Source: Morinoia aosen (taxonomy: Eukaryota; Arthropoda; Malacostraca; Amphipoda; Talitridae). Taken from it: DNA of 64,000 nt. This document shows positions 18,032 through 30,505 of the stretch, in pieces. A program made the position numbers and the translations under genes. The notes beneath the pieces are model-generated. The model saw nothing but the letters and a program-made list of their open reading frames with translations, did not search any database and was not told the origin of the DNA. The first letter of the stretch is position 1; every line of letters starts with the position of its first letter. The DNA lies in NCBI GenBank assembly GCA_030386875.1, contig CM059569.1:44865842-44929841 (forward strand), in the 5' to 3' direction.

Positions 18032-19050
18032 TTAACATAACATCACAACTGCTTACCGTTCAAAAATTTAAGACTAACCCTTCCCTGTACGACTCCTGCA
18101 TCAAGTTATGCATTTTGTGAGCGGGTGTGATGGAATCTTTTTTTCACAACCTGGTAGCCTCCATGCTCTCCTTGCAAGGGACATTCCGTGTGCCCAATGT
18201 TCACTTATTTATTTTTAGAGACCATTCAACTTTGGAAGAGGTGAACAATTTGAGATCCCTCCAATACAATGCTAACACACAAGTTACACGCATTCAGCGG
18301 AAGTTTGATCTCAATTTTATGAATTACCTCGAATTTAAGTCACTATTATCTACTAAGAGCTTGTCTGTCCCAAATTGAAGCGGCTCACGCGTTTCTGCAA
18401 CTCGATTTTCCCTTGTCCTACTCTGACCACCCTGTGTACTTTGGTGCCGCGTGTGTACGCAAGCAGAGCACCTGTGGAATTTATTCTTTTCAAGTACGCC
18501 TTATTTGTCACACATATTGCAAGCCCAACATTTTCTCAAAGTGGCAACAAATCTAAATTATGAAAACAATGAGAATTATTTACTTCGTACAGAGAGACAC
18601 ACTACGTAAAACCTACCACCGATTAAGATAAACAAGCAGCGTATTTGGTGCTCACTCAACACGCATTTTGACTAGGCTGGATGAACAAATGACTCTGCAA
18701 CGAAGGCAGTTGACGTTGACTCACCGTGACTTTAAATATCTGAAGCTGTTGGAACATTTTCTAACACTACACAACCTCTCCCTCCCTCGCCCCCCCCCCC
18801 CCTTCATCACACTTATGCAGGAGTGGCACAGACCCACAAAGACCCTAATGCGGCGTTCGTAAGTCATTTGTCTCCGTCATCGCCTCCGTAAATTTGAAAC
18901 AATAGGTGCACGAGTGTCGGCCAGGCTGATGACATCGGGTCCATGGCAGGAGAGCTCAGCGAGGCTCCAGTTAGCAGGTGACTGACCTCCATGCTAGAGG
19001 TCGGTCACCGGCATCATTGAAGGAAAAGAAAAGATCGGTTAACTTATATA
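18032..19050. other. No gene recognised
   Basis: Contains a C14-like run near 18789-18802. Short open frames are without recognisable domains. Confidence 0.45.
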
Positions 19051-19225
19051 TCCTTGAATCTGTCACGAATGTGTCCTTGAATCTGTCAACTCATGTATCT
19101 TTGGATCTGTCACGAATGTATCCTTGGATCTGTCAACTCGTGTATCTGTCTTGAATCTGTCAACATGAATTCACAGATTCAAGGGTACATGAGTTGACAG
19201 ACTCAAGGATACATGAGTTGACCTG
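19050..19225. repeat. Short minisatellite with an inverted half
   Basis: Variants of TCCTTGAATCTGTCAACTCA repeat about five times (19050-19165). They then appear in inverted form (GATTCAAGG...ATGAGTTGACAG) at 19178-19222, so the two halves can fold back. Confidence 0.7.
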
Positions 19226-19301
19226 GAAACTTCTGAATACTTTCAAAAGGATGGAAAGAAGGAGTGCACTAACTTTGATACGTAAAGTTGTGAAGATAGT
19301 T

Positions 19302-19322
19302 ATATATATATATATATATATA
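19302..19322. repeat. (AT)n microsatellite
   Basis: An uninterrupted alternating AT run. Confidence 0.9.
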
Positions 19323-19687
19323 GATATTTCGTATTTAAAGTTTGTTGCGAACAAACAAATTGTTTACGTTCCCCTGCTTTGGCATCGATCTGGAAAGTTG
19401 CGACGGCATAATTTCCGTGGAGATTTGACGTATTCACATACGCTACAATGTTAATAGAACTTGATATAAATACTGTACAGATTACACTGCATAAACCTAG
19501 GAAGACACGCTACCCTAATTCATATGATAAATACATGGATTTACACATTAAAAATGACGAATCGACAAAAAGGCACATGAATCATAACCAGGTCTGATAA
19601 AATGATATAGAGGTATTTTTTCAAGTGCGGAGCTTACTGTAATTATTGACTGAAACAATGTTAAGTACGAACCCTTCTCACACGCTC

Positions 19688-19689
<2 letters not shown>

Positions 19690-19716
<27 letters not shown>
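19690..19716. repeat. (GT)n microsatellite
   Basis: An uninterrupted GT run. Confidence 0.95.
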
Positions 19717-19720
<4 letters not shown>

Positions 19721-19777
19721 GCAGTCGATCGATACTTCGCGGTGAAAAAATGAGCTCACTTATCTTCTTCACTTTAG

Positions 19778-21008
19778 GTAATTTCCATTGCTTTAAGTAA
19801 CTTATCTAAATTTAGTAGTTTCCACTGCTCCAAGTAATTTCCACTGATCCAAGTAATTTCCACTGCTCCAAGTTATTTCCACTGCTCCAAGTTATATCCA
19901 CTGCTCCAAGTAATTTCCACTGCTCCAAGTAATTTCCACTGGTCAAAGTAATTTCCACTGCTTCAAGTAATTTCCACTGCTCCAAGTAATTTCCACTGGT
20001 CCAAGTAATTTCCACTGCTCCAAGTAATTTCCACTGGTCCAAGTAATTTCCACTGCTCCAAGTAATTTCCACTGCTCCAAGTAATTTCCACTGATCCAAG
20101 TAATTTCCACTGCTCCAAGTAATTTCCACTGGTCCAAGTAATTTCCACTGCTCCAAGTTATTTCCACTGTTCCAAGTAATTTCCACTGGTCAAAGTAATT
20201 TCCACTACTTCAAGTAATTTCCACTGCTCCAAGTAATTTCCACTGGTTCAAATAATTTCCACTGCTCCAATTAATTTCCACTGGTCAAAGTAATTTCCAC
20301 TGCTCCAAGTAATTTCCACTGCTCCAAGCCATTTCCACTGCTCCAAGTTATTTCCACTGCTCCAAGTAATTTCTACTGCTTCAAATAATTACCACTGCTC
20401 CAAGTAATTTCAACTGCTCCAAGTAATTTCCACTGCTCCAAGTAATTTCCATTGCTCTAAGTAATTTCCACTGCTCCAAGTTATTTCCACTGCTCCAAGT
20501 AATTTCCAATGCTCCAAGTAATTTCCATTGCTCCAAGTAATTTCCCATACTGCAAGTAATTTCCACTGCTCTCAGTAATTTCTGCTGTTGTAAGTCATTT
20601 CCTCTGCTCCAAGTAATTTACACTGCTCCAAGTTATTTCCACTGCTCCAAGTAATTTCCAACGCTCCAAGTAATTTCCAATGCTCCAAGTAATTTCCAAT
20701 GCTCCAAGTAATTTCCCATACTGCAAGTAATTTCCACTGCTCTCAGTAATTTCTGCTGTTCTAAGTTATTTCCCCTGCTCCAAGTAATTTCCACAGCTCC
20801 AAGTAATTTCCACTGCTCCAAGTAATTTCCACTGTTCAAAGCAATTTCCACTGCTCCAAGTAATTTCCACTGCTCCAAGTAATTTCCACTGCTCAAGCAA
20901 TTTCCACTGCTCCAAGTAATTTCCACTGCTCCAAGTAATTTCCACTGCTCAAAGCAATTTCCACTGCTCCAAGTAATTTCCAATGCTCCAAGTAATTTCC
21001 ACTGCTCT
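19778..21008. repeat. 19-bp minisatellite, about 63 copies
   Basis: The unit is CTCCAAGTAATTTCCACTG with many single-base variants (CTGATCC, CTGGTCC, AGTTATTTCC). The array becomes clean from about 19818. A nine-unit block marked by TTTCCCATACTGCAAG and TTTCTGCTGTT recurs at 20541 and 20712, exactly 171 bp apart, showing a higher-order duplication. Minus-strand frames read as EITWSSGNYLEQWKLLGA-like peptides only because the unit has no stop on that strand. Confidence 0.92.
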
Positions 21009-21799
21009 GCTAGAAATTTTGAAGGGCAAAACACAATGCAAAATTAATTTTCAGAGTTGATACCACGCGCATTATGCCCTGGTGATGCTTATAATGAGGA
21101 TTTGATGCATTGCTTGGTAATCTGTCTCGTTGGCATCCGATGCCGCCACATCTCACTTGCCCAAACCTCGTTCCGAAAAACAGCGGTTGTATTCAACTAG
21201 ATGCGTATAAGTACATACGTAATGCCCCACCGGATTTGAGTCGTAAAAGATGCACATTTTTAGGTTATTTAACTCTTTTTTTTTTGAAAGAAAGTGTTGA
21301 AATTTTTTCCTAATGATAAATTTGTTCTGTGTGGAATCTATTTAAATTAAATAAAATTATTTCAGTGTAGGCTTCCTGGAATTAAAGGCATGCAATTTTT
21401 CACTATTGATGATCGTTCCAACGGGTGCGAAAATAATCATAAGCTCCACTGGACTTGATGAAATCTCGGTCGTCAATGCTTGACGCCTAAATGCTACACT
21501 AAAATAAGGGGATCTTAGTATTTCAGTATTCTCTTATTCTTTTTCATTTATTTCTAGCCTTGGGAGAATTTTTTTTCGCTGCCATTCTGACGTTGAGTTT
21601 TAAAAGCAAAATAATTTTCTTCCACGAGTTCTTTCATTAATACCAATGAGACTATCAAGTTATCTCAACTATCAGCTGACCAACTAACGCTAACTCGATA
21701 CTAATATCGGCCATCCTTCAAGGCATTCTTTAGTAGTATTGACAGTATGAAAAGCTTTCAGTCTTCGTACTTATGTTAAATTATGGAAGAGAAAAACTT
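21009..21799. other. No recognised feature
   Basis: AT-rich DNA. No coding frame or clear repeat. Confidence 0.5.
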
Positions 21800-21965
21800 T
21801 TTATTTGGGTTTTCCAATCACATATTTAACCAACCCAGGACACAGCTCTTGTCTACATCTTATGGTTTGTCTATCTATTTTGAAAAGAAGAAAAAGAAAA
21901 AATGACTCTTTTGTTAGGAAATATTTCAAATCGATTCGATTTGTGATGCATTTTATGTAACGAAT
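21800..21965 (+). repeat. Dispersed repeat family B, copy 2
   Basis: A diverged copy of about 16905-17040, in the same orientation. Shared words include TCTTATGGTTTGT and GAAATATTT. The start of the family (the B-box-like part) is not preserved here. Confidence 0.4.
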
Positions 21966-23697
21966 TTCTTTAAAAAAACAGGTTTTCTTTGTTTTTATCC
22001 TTTCCATCCGAACAAAATCCTTGCCCCTGTGGAGATCAAGCACTACCTCGACTTGTGGGGTTTGAGTTTTCATACTACTGAAAAATAAAGCGAGCTATCA
22101 AGTAATCAAGAGAAAATATATTTCCGTGTAAAATCAACTATGTATAGAAATAAGAATTTACTGAATCCTAAAATGGGGATGAAAGAAATGCAATCATTTT
22201 TTTTTGGACTGCTCTGACTTGCCTATTTAAACTATTATTTAATTATCATTAATAATTGGATCCGTAACACATTCATAATAAAAATATATTCATTATTATT
22301 AGGGTATAATTTCGCTGTTATTTTTAAAAAGACAAAATTTACGCTAAGTCCCTCGATTTAAGGCAGAATCACGCGTTGTTTCTAAGGAGAGTCTGTCACT
22401 CGAGCCTCAGAGTTCCGTTGACGGGACCACAGGGGCATCCTGACCAGTTCTAGACCATTCCTCTCCCTAGTAGTAATATCAAAATATTCAAAATGAATGT
22501 ACCTGTCAAAATGGCGTCATAGCAACCGATTTAGACTAGTAAAACTTAACTAGAAGCAAATCATTATTATTATTTAACCACTATAGACGTCTCGACAACG
22601 ATTCAAAAGTGAATACACACACTTGAGTATTTAAATAGAGGTTGGGATATTAATTAAATAAATGTTTTCATAAAGATTAGCAAAACTAGAAGTAAGTTTT
22701 CACCATTTATTTTCTTAACGAGGCTGCTGTTTCATTCTAATTTGACTACATAAAATTCCTTACGTAATTTTGTGCATATTTCGCTGCAGTTACCATAAGG
22801 AACGCGGACGAAGGCGAATGATGCACAGCTGAAATTTGGCCCGCTTCGAATTCGCCTCGTAGGTGCACGGGTCTCCAATAATCTTATTTGGTCGCAGTGA
22901 GCGTTTCTTGATGGCAAAGTCATTAGCTGTCATTAGCTGCACATTTCTGTATCTTGTACAACTAAAGGCGCATTTCTTTGTCCATAGAGAAACTGAAAAA
23001 GCAACTGCACTCCCTCTTCCAAGTTAGCTACTGAAGTTCTTCTTGAAAAAATTACCATAATTCTTATGTTTCAAACGAACAAGAAACAAAATAGTTTCGC
23101 ATTGAGATCGAAACAAAATTGCGGCGCTTCCTGCTTTCATAAAGACAATTTATAAAAATTTCTCAGTTATGAAAAACTGAAACAGGCGAACAACGCAGGG
23201 CAACTTTCTTATAAAGCGGCAATGTTGAAACGCAAGGACAGTAATTTTTTTACACTTGACTTTTCTGTATCCCGATTTCTCCAGCGTAAGTGTTGTGTAA
23301 AATTTATCGTTCACCGTACTAGATGCATGTAGGCTTAGGCTGCGAAAAGAAGAAGAGTTGTCCCAGAGAGCGGGCACTCCGCGCAGGGACGGCCAAGTCT
23401 GCGCTTGCGCAATATCGATCAGGATCGAGGCCTCCAGTGGTCCCTCAGGGGCTTTTTTATAAATATTTTTTCATCCGAACTCCACAATGGACGAAAGGGT
23501 TAGGCTTTTCAAAAACTGAAAACTCAATAGAGAAAAAGTTTGAACTGAAACGAAATCATGGAGAGAATTCTTTTCCCATAGAAAAATAGTGAGGATAGGC
23601 TTGAAAAGAGGCGCGCTGGCGCTGCTTTGTGGGAAGATATTGCTTCGAGTAGCACAGGACGAAGTTGTTAAGAACAGTGTTGTTTTTTCATTCGAAG

Positions 23698-23700
<3 letters not shown>
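21966..23700. other. No gene recognised
   Basis: AT-rich DNA with short GC-richer stretches near 22380-22460 and 23360-23450. Short open frames have no recognisable domain. Confidence 0.45.

Positions 23701-23745
<45 letters not shown>
23701..23745. repeat. (AT)n microsatellite, about 22 units
   Basis: An uninterrupted AT/TA run. Confidence 0.95.
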
Positions 23746-23748
<3 letters not shown>

Positions 23749-24200
23749 GTTACCATAGAAATTGTTCTCCAGAACTTGATCTCAAGTTCGTTTTAGTCAT
23801 GTGGAATTCACATTATAAAACAATTAAAAAAAATTATAATATTAAGTAGTTTACTCTTTGAGGAATTGAGCGTCTGGGCATTATTTTCTCGAGTTTTATT
23901 TCAAGTTCGTTCATATCATGTTAAGTTTAAACTTTAAATCACTTCAAATCTTTCGGTCTGAAAATATATAAACCGTCAAATTCATTCAAGTCAATAATAG
24001 GGAAAATGCTTTCATACAACACACCCCTCTTCAACATTCGGATCGGAATGCACAACTATGTGATTTGAAGAACTTTAGGTACTATTCATGTTTGAAGATG
24101 AAAGACCATGAGCTTACAAATCTGCCTGTTGCTACACGAGTTGCATGCTAGCGCAGACGGTTCTAGCTCACTCAGTTGTGTATGATAACTTGGGTAATTA
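23746..24200. other. No recognised feature
   Basis: AT-rich sequence. Confidence 0.5.
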
Positions 24201-24269
24201 AAGATGCCACTTAGTGACGCAGATTGGCGTAAATGGGGCCGTTGTGACCGAGTGTTGGCAAACGTGCGG

Positions 24270-24775
24270 GTGTGACCATCTGTTGCTTATTGCGCTGCTG
24301 GTGTGACCGTGGTGCACACTGGTGTGATGATGACACAACTGACATGTTGGTGTGGCCGTGGTACAAACTGGCGTTTGGTGTGATGGTGAAACAACTGTCT
24401 TGTTGGTGTGACCGCGGTACAAACTGGCGTTTGGTGTGGTGGTGACTTAAGCCGTCACGTTAGTGTGACGGTGAAACAACTGTCATATTGGTAAGACCGT
24501 GGTACCAAATGGAGACTGGTGTGATGGTGACACAAACTGCCATGTTCGTGTAACAGTTTCTTAAACTGGCACCTGGTGTGGCGGTGACACAAGCTGTCAT
24601 GCTGGTGTGACCGTGTCGCAAATTAGCACCTGGTGTGGTGGTGACACAAACTAACACAGACTGTCAAATTGGTCTGACGGTGATATGGAGTGTTCAACTG
24701 GTGTGACGGTGATATACATACTGTCCAATTGGTCTGACGGTGAAATAAATTGTCAGACTGGTGTGACGAAGAACA
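24270..24775. repeat. Degenerate GT-rich minisatellite
   Basis: Loose repetition of TTGGTGTGACCGTGGTACAA and related words, with a spacing of roughly 28-60 bp and strong divergence between copies. It is older than the clean arrays elsewhere in the window. Confidence 0.75.
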
Positions 24776-25496
24776 CCTGCCAAGCCGATATCATCATACC
24801 CAATGCAGCGTGCAGCCAGTACTGAAACTTGTACGTGTCCTGCTGTAAAGTTTTAATGCGAATATATCTTAGAAATTCCTTCCACTGCGTAGCACCTGCG
24901 GCATTTGATCCTGTACTGATCTCGAAATCCTTTTGCTTTCCGAGACCCTAGTAAACTGTAAATTTTAAAGGTTGTGCTAGGTTAATTCATTTGTGACATT
25001 TTAACACGGAGAAAAATAGCTTTTCCTTCTTCAGATCACCTGATTACTAAACCTATATGCCTCAAAAGTTCCACAGTTTCGAAGTTTGAACATCACCTTC
25101 TAATGTGTAGCCGTTTTCCAACATAAACAAAAGCATTGATTTACGTTGGTTTTCCATGGTGACTCGAACCCAAAATTCAAGCAACGATTCTCGAACAAAA
25201 AACCTTCATTATCATAAAGATTCTTTTTATTGGAAACTTTCTTGGCAGGACTAAGAGATAAGAAACGTGATTAATAAGTTGTCCTACTTTAGCAACCTAT
25301 TAAGCCAAATGCTTCAAGTTTATATTAAGTCAGGAGATGCACGTAAAAAAGGTGCATTGAATGTAATTGAGAATTAAGATTCGTACCGAAATTTTAATAT
25401 TTTGCATGTCGTGTTGGAACTCTAATTTTTTTCAAATTAAGGTAAACAGTAAGATCGAGTAAACAAAAAGAAAGGGTTTGAGGTTATGCTAAAACA
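24776..25496. other. No recognised feature
   Basis: AT-rich sequence without coding frame or clear repeat. Confidence 0.5.
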
Positions 25497-25498
25497 GC

Positions 25499-26411
25499 TG
25501 TGTTACTAACATACCTTGCTACATCACTAACAAACCGAGCTACTAACATACCTTGCTACATCACTAACAAACCGAGTTACTAACATAACTTGCTGCATCA
25601 CTAACAAACCGAGCTACTAACATACCTCGCTACATCACTAACAAACCGAGCTACTAACATACCTTGCTACATCACTAACAAACCGAGCTACTAACATACC
25701 TTGCTACATCACTAACAAACCGAGCTACTAACATACCTTGCTACATCACTAACAAACCGAGCTACTAACATACCTTGCTACATCACTAACAAACCGAGCT
25801 ACTAACATACCTTGCTGCATCACTAACAAACCGAGCTACTAACATACCTCGCTACATCACTAACAAACCGAGCTACTAACATACCTCGCTACATCACTAA
25901 CAAACCGAGCTACTAACATACCTTGCTACATCACTAACAAACCGAGCTACTAACATACCTTGCTACATCACTAACAAACCGAGCTACTAACATACCTTGC
26001 TACATCACTAACAAACCGAGCTACTAACAAACCTTGCTACATCACTAACAAACCGAGCTACTAACATACCTTGCTACATCACTAACAAACCGAGCTACTA
26101 ACAAACCTTGCTACATCACTAACAAACCGAGCTACTAACAAACCTTGCTACATCACTAACAAACCGAGCTACTAACATACCTTGCTACATCACTAACAAA
26201 CCGAGCTACTAACAAACCTTGCTACATCACTAACAAACCGAGCTACTAACATACCTTGCTACATCACTAACAAACCGAGCTACTAACAACCTTGCTACAT
26301 CACTAACAAACCGAGCTACTAACAAACCTTGCTACATCACTAACAAACCGAGCTACTAACATACCTTGCTACATCACTAACAAACCGAGCTACTAACAAA
26401 CCTTGCTACAT
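25499..26411. repeat. 37-bp minisatellite, about 25 copies
   Basis: The unit reads CGAGCTACTAACATACCTTG followed by CTACATCACTAACAAAC. Recurrent variants are AACAAACC for AACATACC (enriched in the right half), CTCGC for CTTGC, and one single-base deletion near 26285. The array is very homogeneous, so it expanded recently. Confidence 0.95.
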
Positions 26412-27009
26412 TTGTCCTCAACGACTTAGACTGGAAATTATAGCATATTCAAGCTTATATGAGGGCGTAAATTTTACGTCCACAAAACCAAAGTTCAAAT
26501 CTTATCAGGCGGCCGTGCCGGGCCTCCCCAGAGCGCGTACGCCGGACCGGAGAGCCTTATCAGTTTTATTGAGCCAGTCGCGCTTTGTTCAATATTGATT
26601 GCTCACTTCAATTTCCGAGTTGATGGCGATATTTTATGGTTAACATTTCTCTTCTTTTTGTCTGAAGCGGCGATTGTTATCCGAGGTCCTTTGTGTGCGA
26701 TCACGTAATTGTCGTGCGGACGGACGGCGCGCAGCAGACGACTGCGACAGGACTGCGTTCCTTTTTAGTTTATTTTTAGAGTCGAATGATAAATTTAAAG
26801 TATTGCCTCCCCGATGGAAATAACGACAAATCTTGGGACTGGATTTTTTTCGAAAGCTGCAGAGCACCGCTGTGCTCATAAATGTTCCTATGGTAGCCTG
26901 AAAACGGTTCCAGTCATCGGGGATATTATGCGCATAAAATGGTGATTTCAAAATACCGAGCTGCTTGGTTGAGAAATAAGCAAAACTACGTGATGGATTT
27001 ATTGACTCG
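26412..27009. other. No gene recognised
   Basis: Includes a short GC-rich stretch at about 26510-26555. A 131-codon minus-strand frame (26640-27035) has no domain that I recognise and no supporting features. Confidence 0.4.
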
Positions 27010-27175
27010 TACCATGACTTTGTGCTTAGATGCAATATATAAAATACATATTGCTCTGATTTAGATACTATATATAAAACACATTGTGCTTAGATGCAAT
27101 GTACTAAATACGTTTTGCTGAAATACAATACATATAAGCACAGAGTGCTTAGGTACAATAAATAGAAAACATTAG
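27010..27175. repeat. Degenerate repeat, about 40 bp, 4 copies
   Basis: Variants of TTGTGCTTAGATGCAAT followed by an ATATAAAACACA-like stretch recur four times with substantial divergence. Confidence 0.6.
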
Positions 27176-28160
27176 AGCTAAAAATAAAGACAAGTCCTTA
27201 GAAAAGCAAGCTGGCAGCTCCGAAATAGAGCCAAAAGATGAACTTAGCGACAATTTAATCACATCGTCAACTTTAATCTAACTAACCATCAGCTGCAAAT
27301 TTATAGAAATTAAAAAGTTCAAAATTGTAACACTGATTTAAAATAATTGAAATCGTAACCCTAATATTAAATTTCGTCTGCACTTCTGAACTGCATCATT
27401 TGATTATTAAAAGGCATATTTTTACCAGAACAACTTTAACGTGCACATTATGTACTCATATCACCGTTACAACAACCGCCATCACTTAGCTGGCACCGCA
27501 TCATGTAGTCACCGACATCTCGAGGAAGTGACTGCCACTCGACAATGAACTTCGAAGAACACGTTAGGGCACAAATTTAACGGATAATAAATTATTTCAG
27601 AGCTGTTTATGAAAGTGGAGTTTGAAATTCACTTTGACGATATAGGATGAAATATCAAAAGTATGACAAAGATAGCCTAAATTCAGCACTTCAGTGACTC
27701 ACATGTGCAAAAGTAAATGTAATTATTTTTTACAATAGATGCAAAAAAATAACTTATAACATAGCTGTCAAATAAATGCTGTCAACAATTAAAAGGTTGT
27801 GAAACTGTTTTTCGGTTTGAAAATGTAACATTTCTGAAGAGCACTGGACGTGTATTGATTGCAGTGCTCGCACTGCACTCGCTCTTACACTGCAGTCCGT
27901 TTTTTACGAGCAGAAGGCAGCAAACCTGGAGTTTTTTAGAGACATTTTTTGAAAGGCCTTCCCCCTCACCGGACTCCAAAGAAAGGAGGTGCTGCGCTCT
28001 GGACGGACTCTCCCCTTCAGCCTGCGTGTCTGGTTTTCAAGGGAAGGATTGAAAAGTTTTCTCTATATTTTCTGTGTAAGAAATATGGAATTTCCTAATT
28101 AGGAGCAATTGCCAGTCTGTCGAAAAAGTTGCTAAAAAGTGGGTGTGGTTTGTGTTAGGT
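27176..28160. other. No recognised feature
   Basis: AT-rich sequence; no coding evidence. Confidence 0.5.
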
Positions 28161-28164
28161 AATA

Positions 28165-28437
28165 GAAAAGACTTGAGGTTCTTATTAAGGCATGGAAAAG
28201 ATTTGAGGTTCTGATTAAAGTCATGGAAAAGACTTGAGGTTCTGATTTAGGCATGAAAAAGATTTGAGGTCCTAATTTAAGCCATGGAAAAGATTTGAGG
28301 TCCTGATTTAAGCCCTGGAAAAGAGTTGAGGTCCTGATTTAAGCCATTGAAAAGAGTTGAGGTCCTGATTTAAGCCATGGAAAAGAGTTGAGGTCCTGAT
28401 TTAGGTCATCGAAAATATTTGAGGTCCTGATTAAACA
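28165..28437. repeat. 31-bp minisatellite, about 9 copies
   Basis: The unit contains CATGGAAAAGATTTGAGGTC followed by CTGATTTAAGC. Early copies are more divergent (GACTTGAGGTTCTGATTTAGG) than late ones. Confidence 0.9.
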
Positions 28438-29137
28438 GATTGCACGTTTCTATGACCGATTCAAAAGCATGCATTTGAAATTTAAATTAAACTGTACTAC
28501 AAAACAAATTGCTGATCGAGAAATAGCTTTTCGGATCAAACAATGAGTATTCGAAATCAACTCTATCGTAAGCAATTCTAAATTGATCAGCACTCATTTT
28601 AGAAACACCTATTTCCCTAATTCTGACTTGAAAATCTTCTTAATAAAGTCGAACTTTAAAAACGTCAACTTATTCCTGAAGTATGCAAAAAGATATACAG
28701 CAAAAGTTACTAATTTTAACTTTTTCATGCCATAGGTGATTAATTTCAGTCATTTAATGAGATAAGAGACTTATTTCGGTTATATTAATTAATTAGAGAA
28801 GGTTTAATTGAACTTGTGATTAAAACGATGATCAAAAAGTCCCAAAACCATAATATTTGCCCCTCAACTTATTATCATTGACTCACAACGCGCACGTTTG
28901 CCATGATAAACAAGATCTCAAATAAATATTTAAATATCAGTATGGACTAGGTGAAATGAAATGGTGAAGTAGGAAAAAATCAAATTAAAACAATGATATA
29001 TTTTTCAAATGAAGTTTTTTTTCAAAGTAATTCATTACAAATGAAATGTTCAAGAAGGAAAAAATCAAATATAATTGATATATGTTTCAAATGAAGTTTT
29101 TCGAAAGCAATTAATTCTATTTTTAATTGTTCATTAC
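28438..29137. other. No gene recognised
   Basis: AT-rich DNA. An AATGAAATG...GGAAAAAATCAAAT-type segment is duplicated at about 28960-29030 and 29040-29110. Confidence 0.45.
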
Positions 29138-29345
29138 AGATTAGGTCGGATTATAAGTTTTTTAGCCTCCTTAACCACAACTCAAGTGTTGCAAAGAGAG
29201 GAATGAGGAAAATGCTATTTAGTATGGAGCTAAGAAAACGGGGAATCTGCGCTCAAGGTGTGTTCCTACACAAGACTTCCTGTGCACAAAAACAATAAAT
29301 AAGGAAGGAAGTTTATGAAACAATATAAAAGTTCAAAGGAAAAGC
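29138..29345 (+). repeat. Dispersed repeat family A, copy 2
   Basis: Starts GATTAGGTCGGATTATAAG, then TTAGCCTCCTTAACCACAA, GCAAAGAGAGGAATGAGGA, and a block ending CCTACACAAGACTTCCTG. The same series of blocks is at 46424-46640 and, partly, 54481-54600. Confidence 0.7.
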
Positions 29346-30404
29346 AATTAGGGGGCTGAAAAACAGGGCTGCACTGAACCGAAAAAAGATGGTCGGTAAC
29401 AAAAAAAAAAACACTGCGTTTCAACAAAAAGAAAGCCCACCTAACGTTTAACACTGATTCTTTTTAATATTCATATTTATTACAGTTCACAGTTCACTCG
29501 TATGATATTATTTTAACATGTATTTATATGCATTGTCAAACCTGGATTAACGCAGCAAAAGGAATGCATTTTTTCATACTGTTTTTGGGTATTGATATGA
29601 GTATTACGATACCCATGTGTGTATATCAACTACGGATCTGTATGTTAAGAGTTGCTAAAAAACAACATTTTTTGTATCTTCTTCATTGGAAGTAACTGTT
29701 TTTTCTTTTTTAATTACGATTGTTATTGCGCAGCCATTGCCATGAAGATGACGTGAAAATGAAAAGTTTATCATGAGGATGACGTTATAAAACACTGCCA
29801 GGACCGGCATGTGACGCTGAGATGCAAGGGATGTGAAGTACAAAATAAATTCTAAAGAACCCAAATTTTCCTGTTCAACGAAGTCTATTTTTAGGTATTT
29901 TTTGCTAAAATGGGTTTTAAAATTGGTAACCACAGGCAAATTGATGAACCCATCGCACCAAGTCCTTGGCTATTTCTGTTTTTTGAAAGCGCAGCTTTTA
30001 AGGCGTTACTTTTATTTATGTGAATTTAGCTAAAAACGTAAATTTACGCAAATCTAAATGAATTTTTGGTGAATAAATAGAAGAACATTTCATGCCTAAA
30101 TTACTTATTTGGTTGCAGTCTACAGTTGTGCAGTCTAGAATTGAAAAAATAGGCCTACAATTTCATTACACGGACCTAGAATTCTCACTTACGACCAGAT
30201 GAAAATGAAGTGCAATTTAATCTCAAGCTCCCACGTTTCGTCGTAAGAACTCCTACATTGACTTTTATTAGACCACCTACGTTGACGTTTATAAGAACTC
30301 ATACGTTAACATCTTCCTACAGACGCGAATCTCTGCAGTCTGCAGTGGAGGAGCAAACTCAAGGAGGAACAAATTTAGAAAGTTCATTTTTTTAAAAATT
30401 CACT
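29346..30404. other. No recognised feature
   Basis: AT-rich DNA. No coding frame or RNA gene. Confidence 0.5.
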
Positions 30405-30505
30405 AACCACAATCGATAGAGCAGTAGACAGTTTCTTAAAGTCAGGTACAATGGACACATTTGAGTACAGCCACATGTGGGGCCAAAAGAATTTACCGAG
30501 ATTCG
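30405..30505 (-). mobile_element. LINE 3'-UTR relic, related to 49438-51563
   Basis: The stretch with GTTTCTTAAAGTCAGGTACA, ACATTTGAGTACAGCCA and TGTGGGGCC resembles about 49480-49560 of the CR1-group LINE 3' UTR (GTTTCTTAAGTCTAGTACAA, AAATTTGAGTATAGCTA, TGTGGGCCC) in the same orientation. Only about 100 bp is recognisable. Confidence 0.6.

Noticed and set aside
18900-18960. GACATCGGGTCCATGGC as another fold-back core copy
   Set aside because: The match to the core near 4640 is only about 13-17 bases with no flanking similarity, so chance is likely.
19778-21034. EITWSSGNY-repeat frames as a secreted or silk-like protein
   Set aside because: Multiple minus-strand phases are open and break at indels; the 19-bp unit is not a multiple of three.
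26640-27035. 131-codon minus-strand frame as a host gene
   Set aside because: No domain recognised and no supporting splice or start features.
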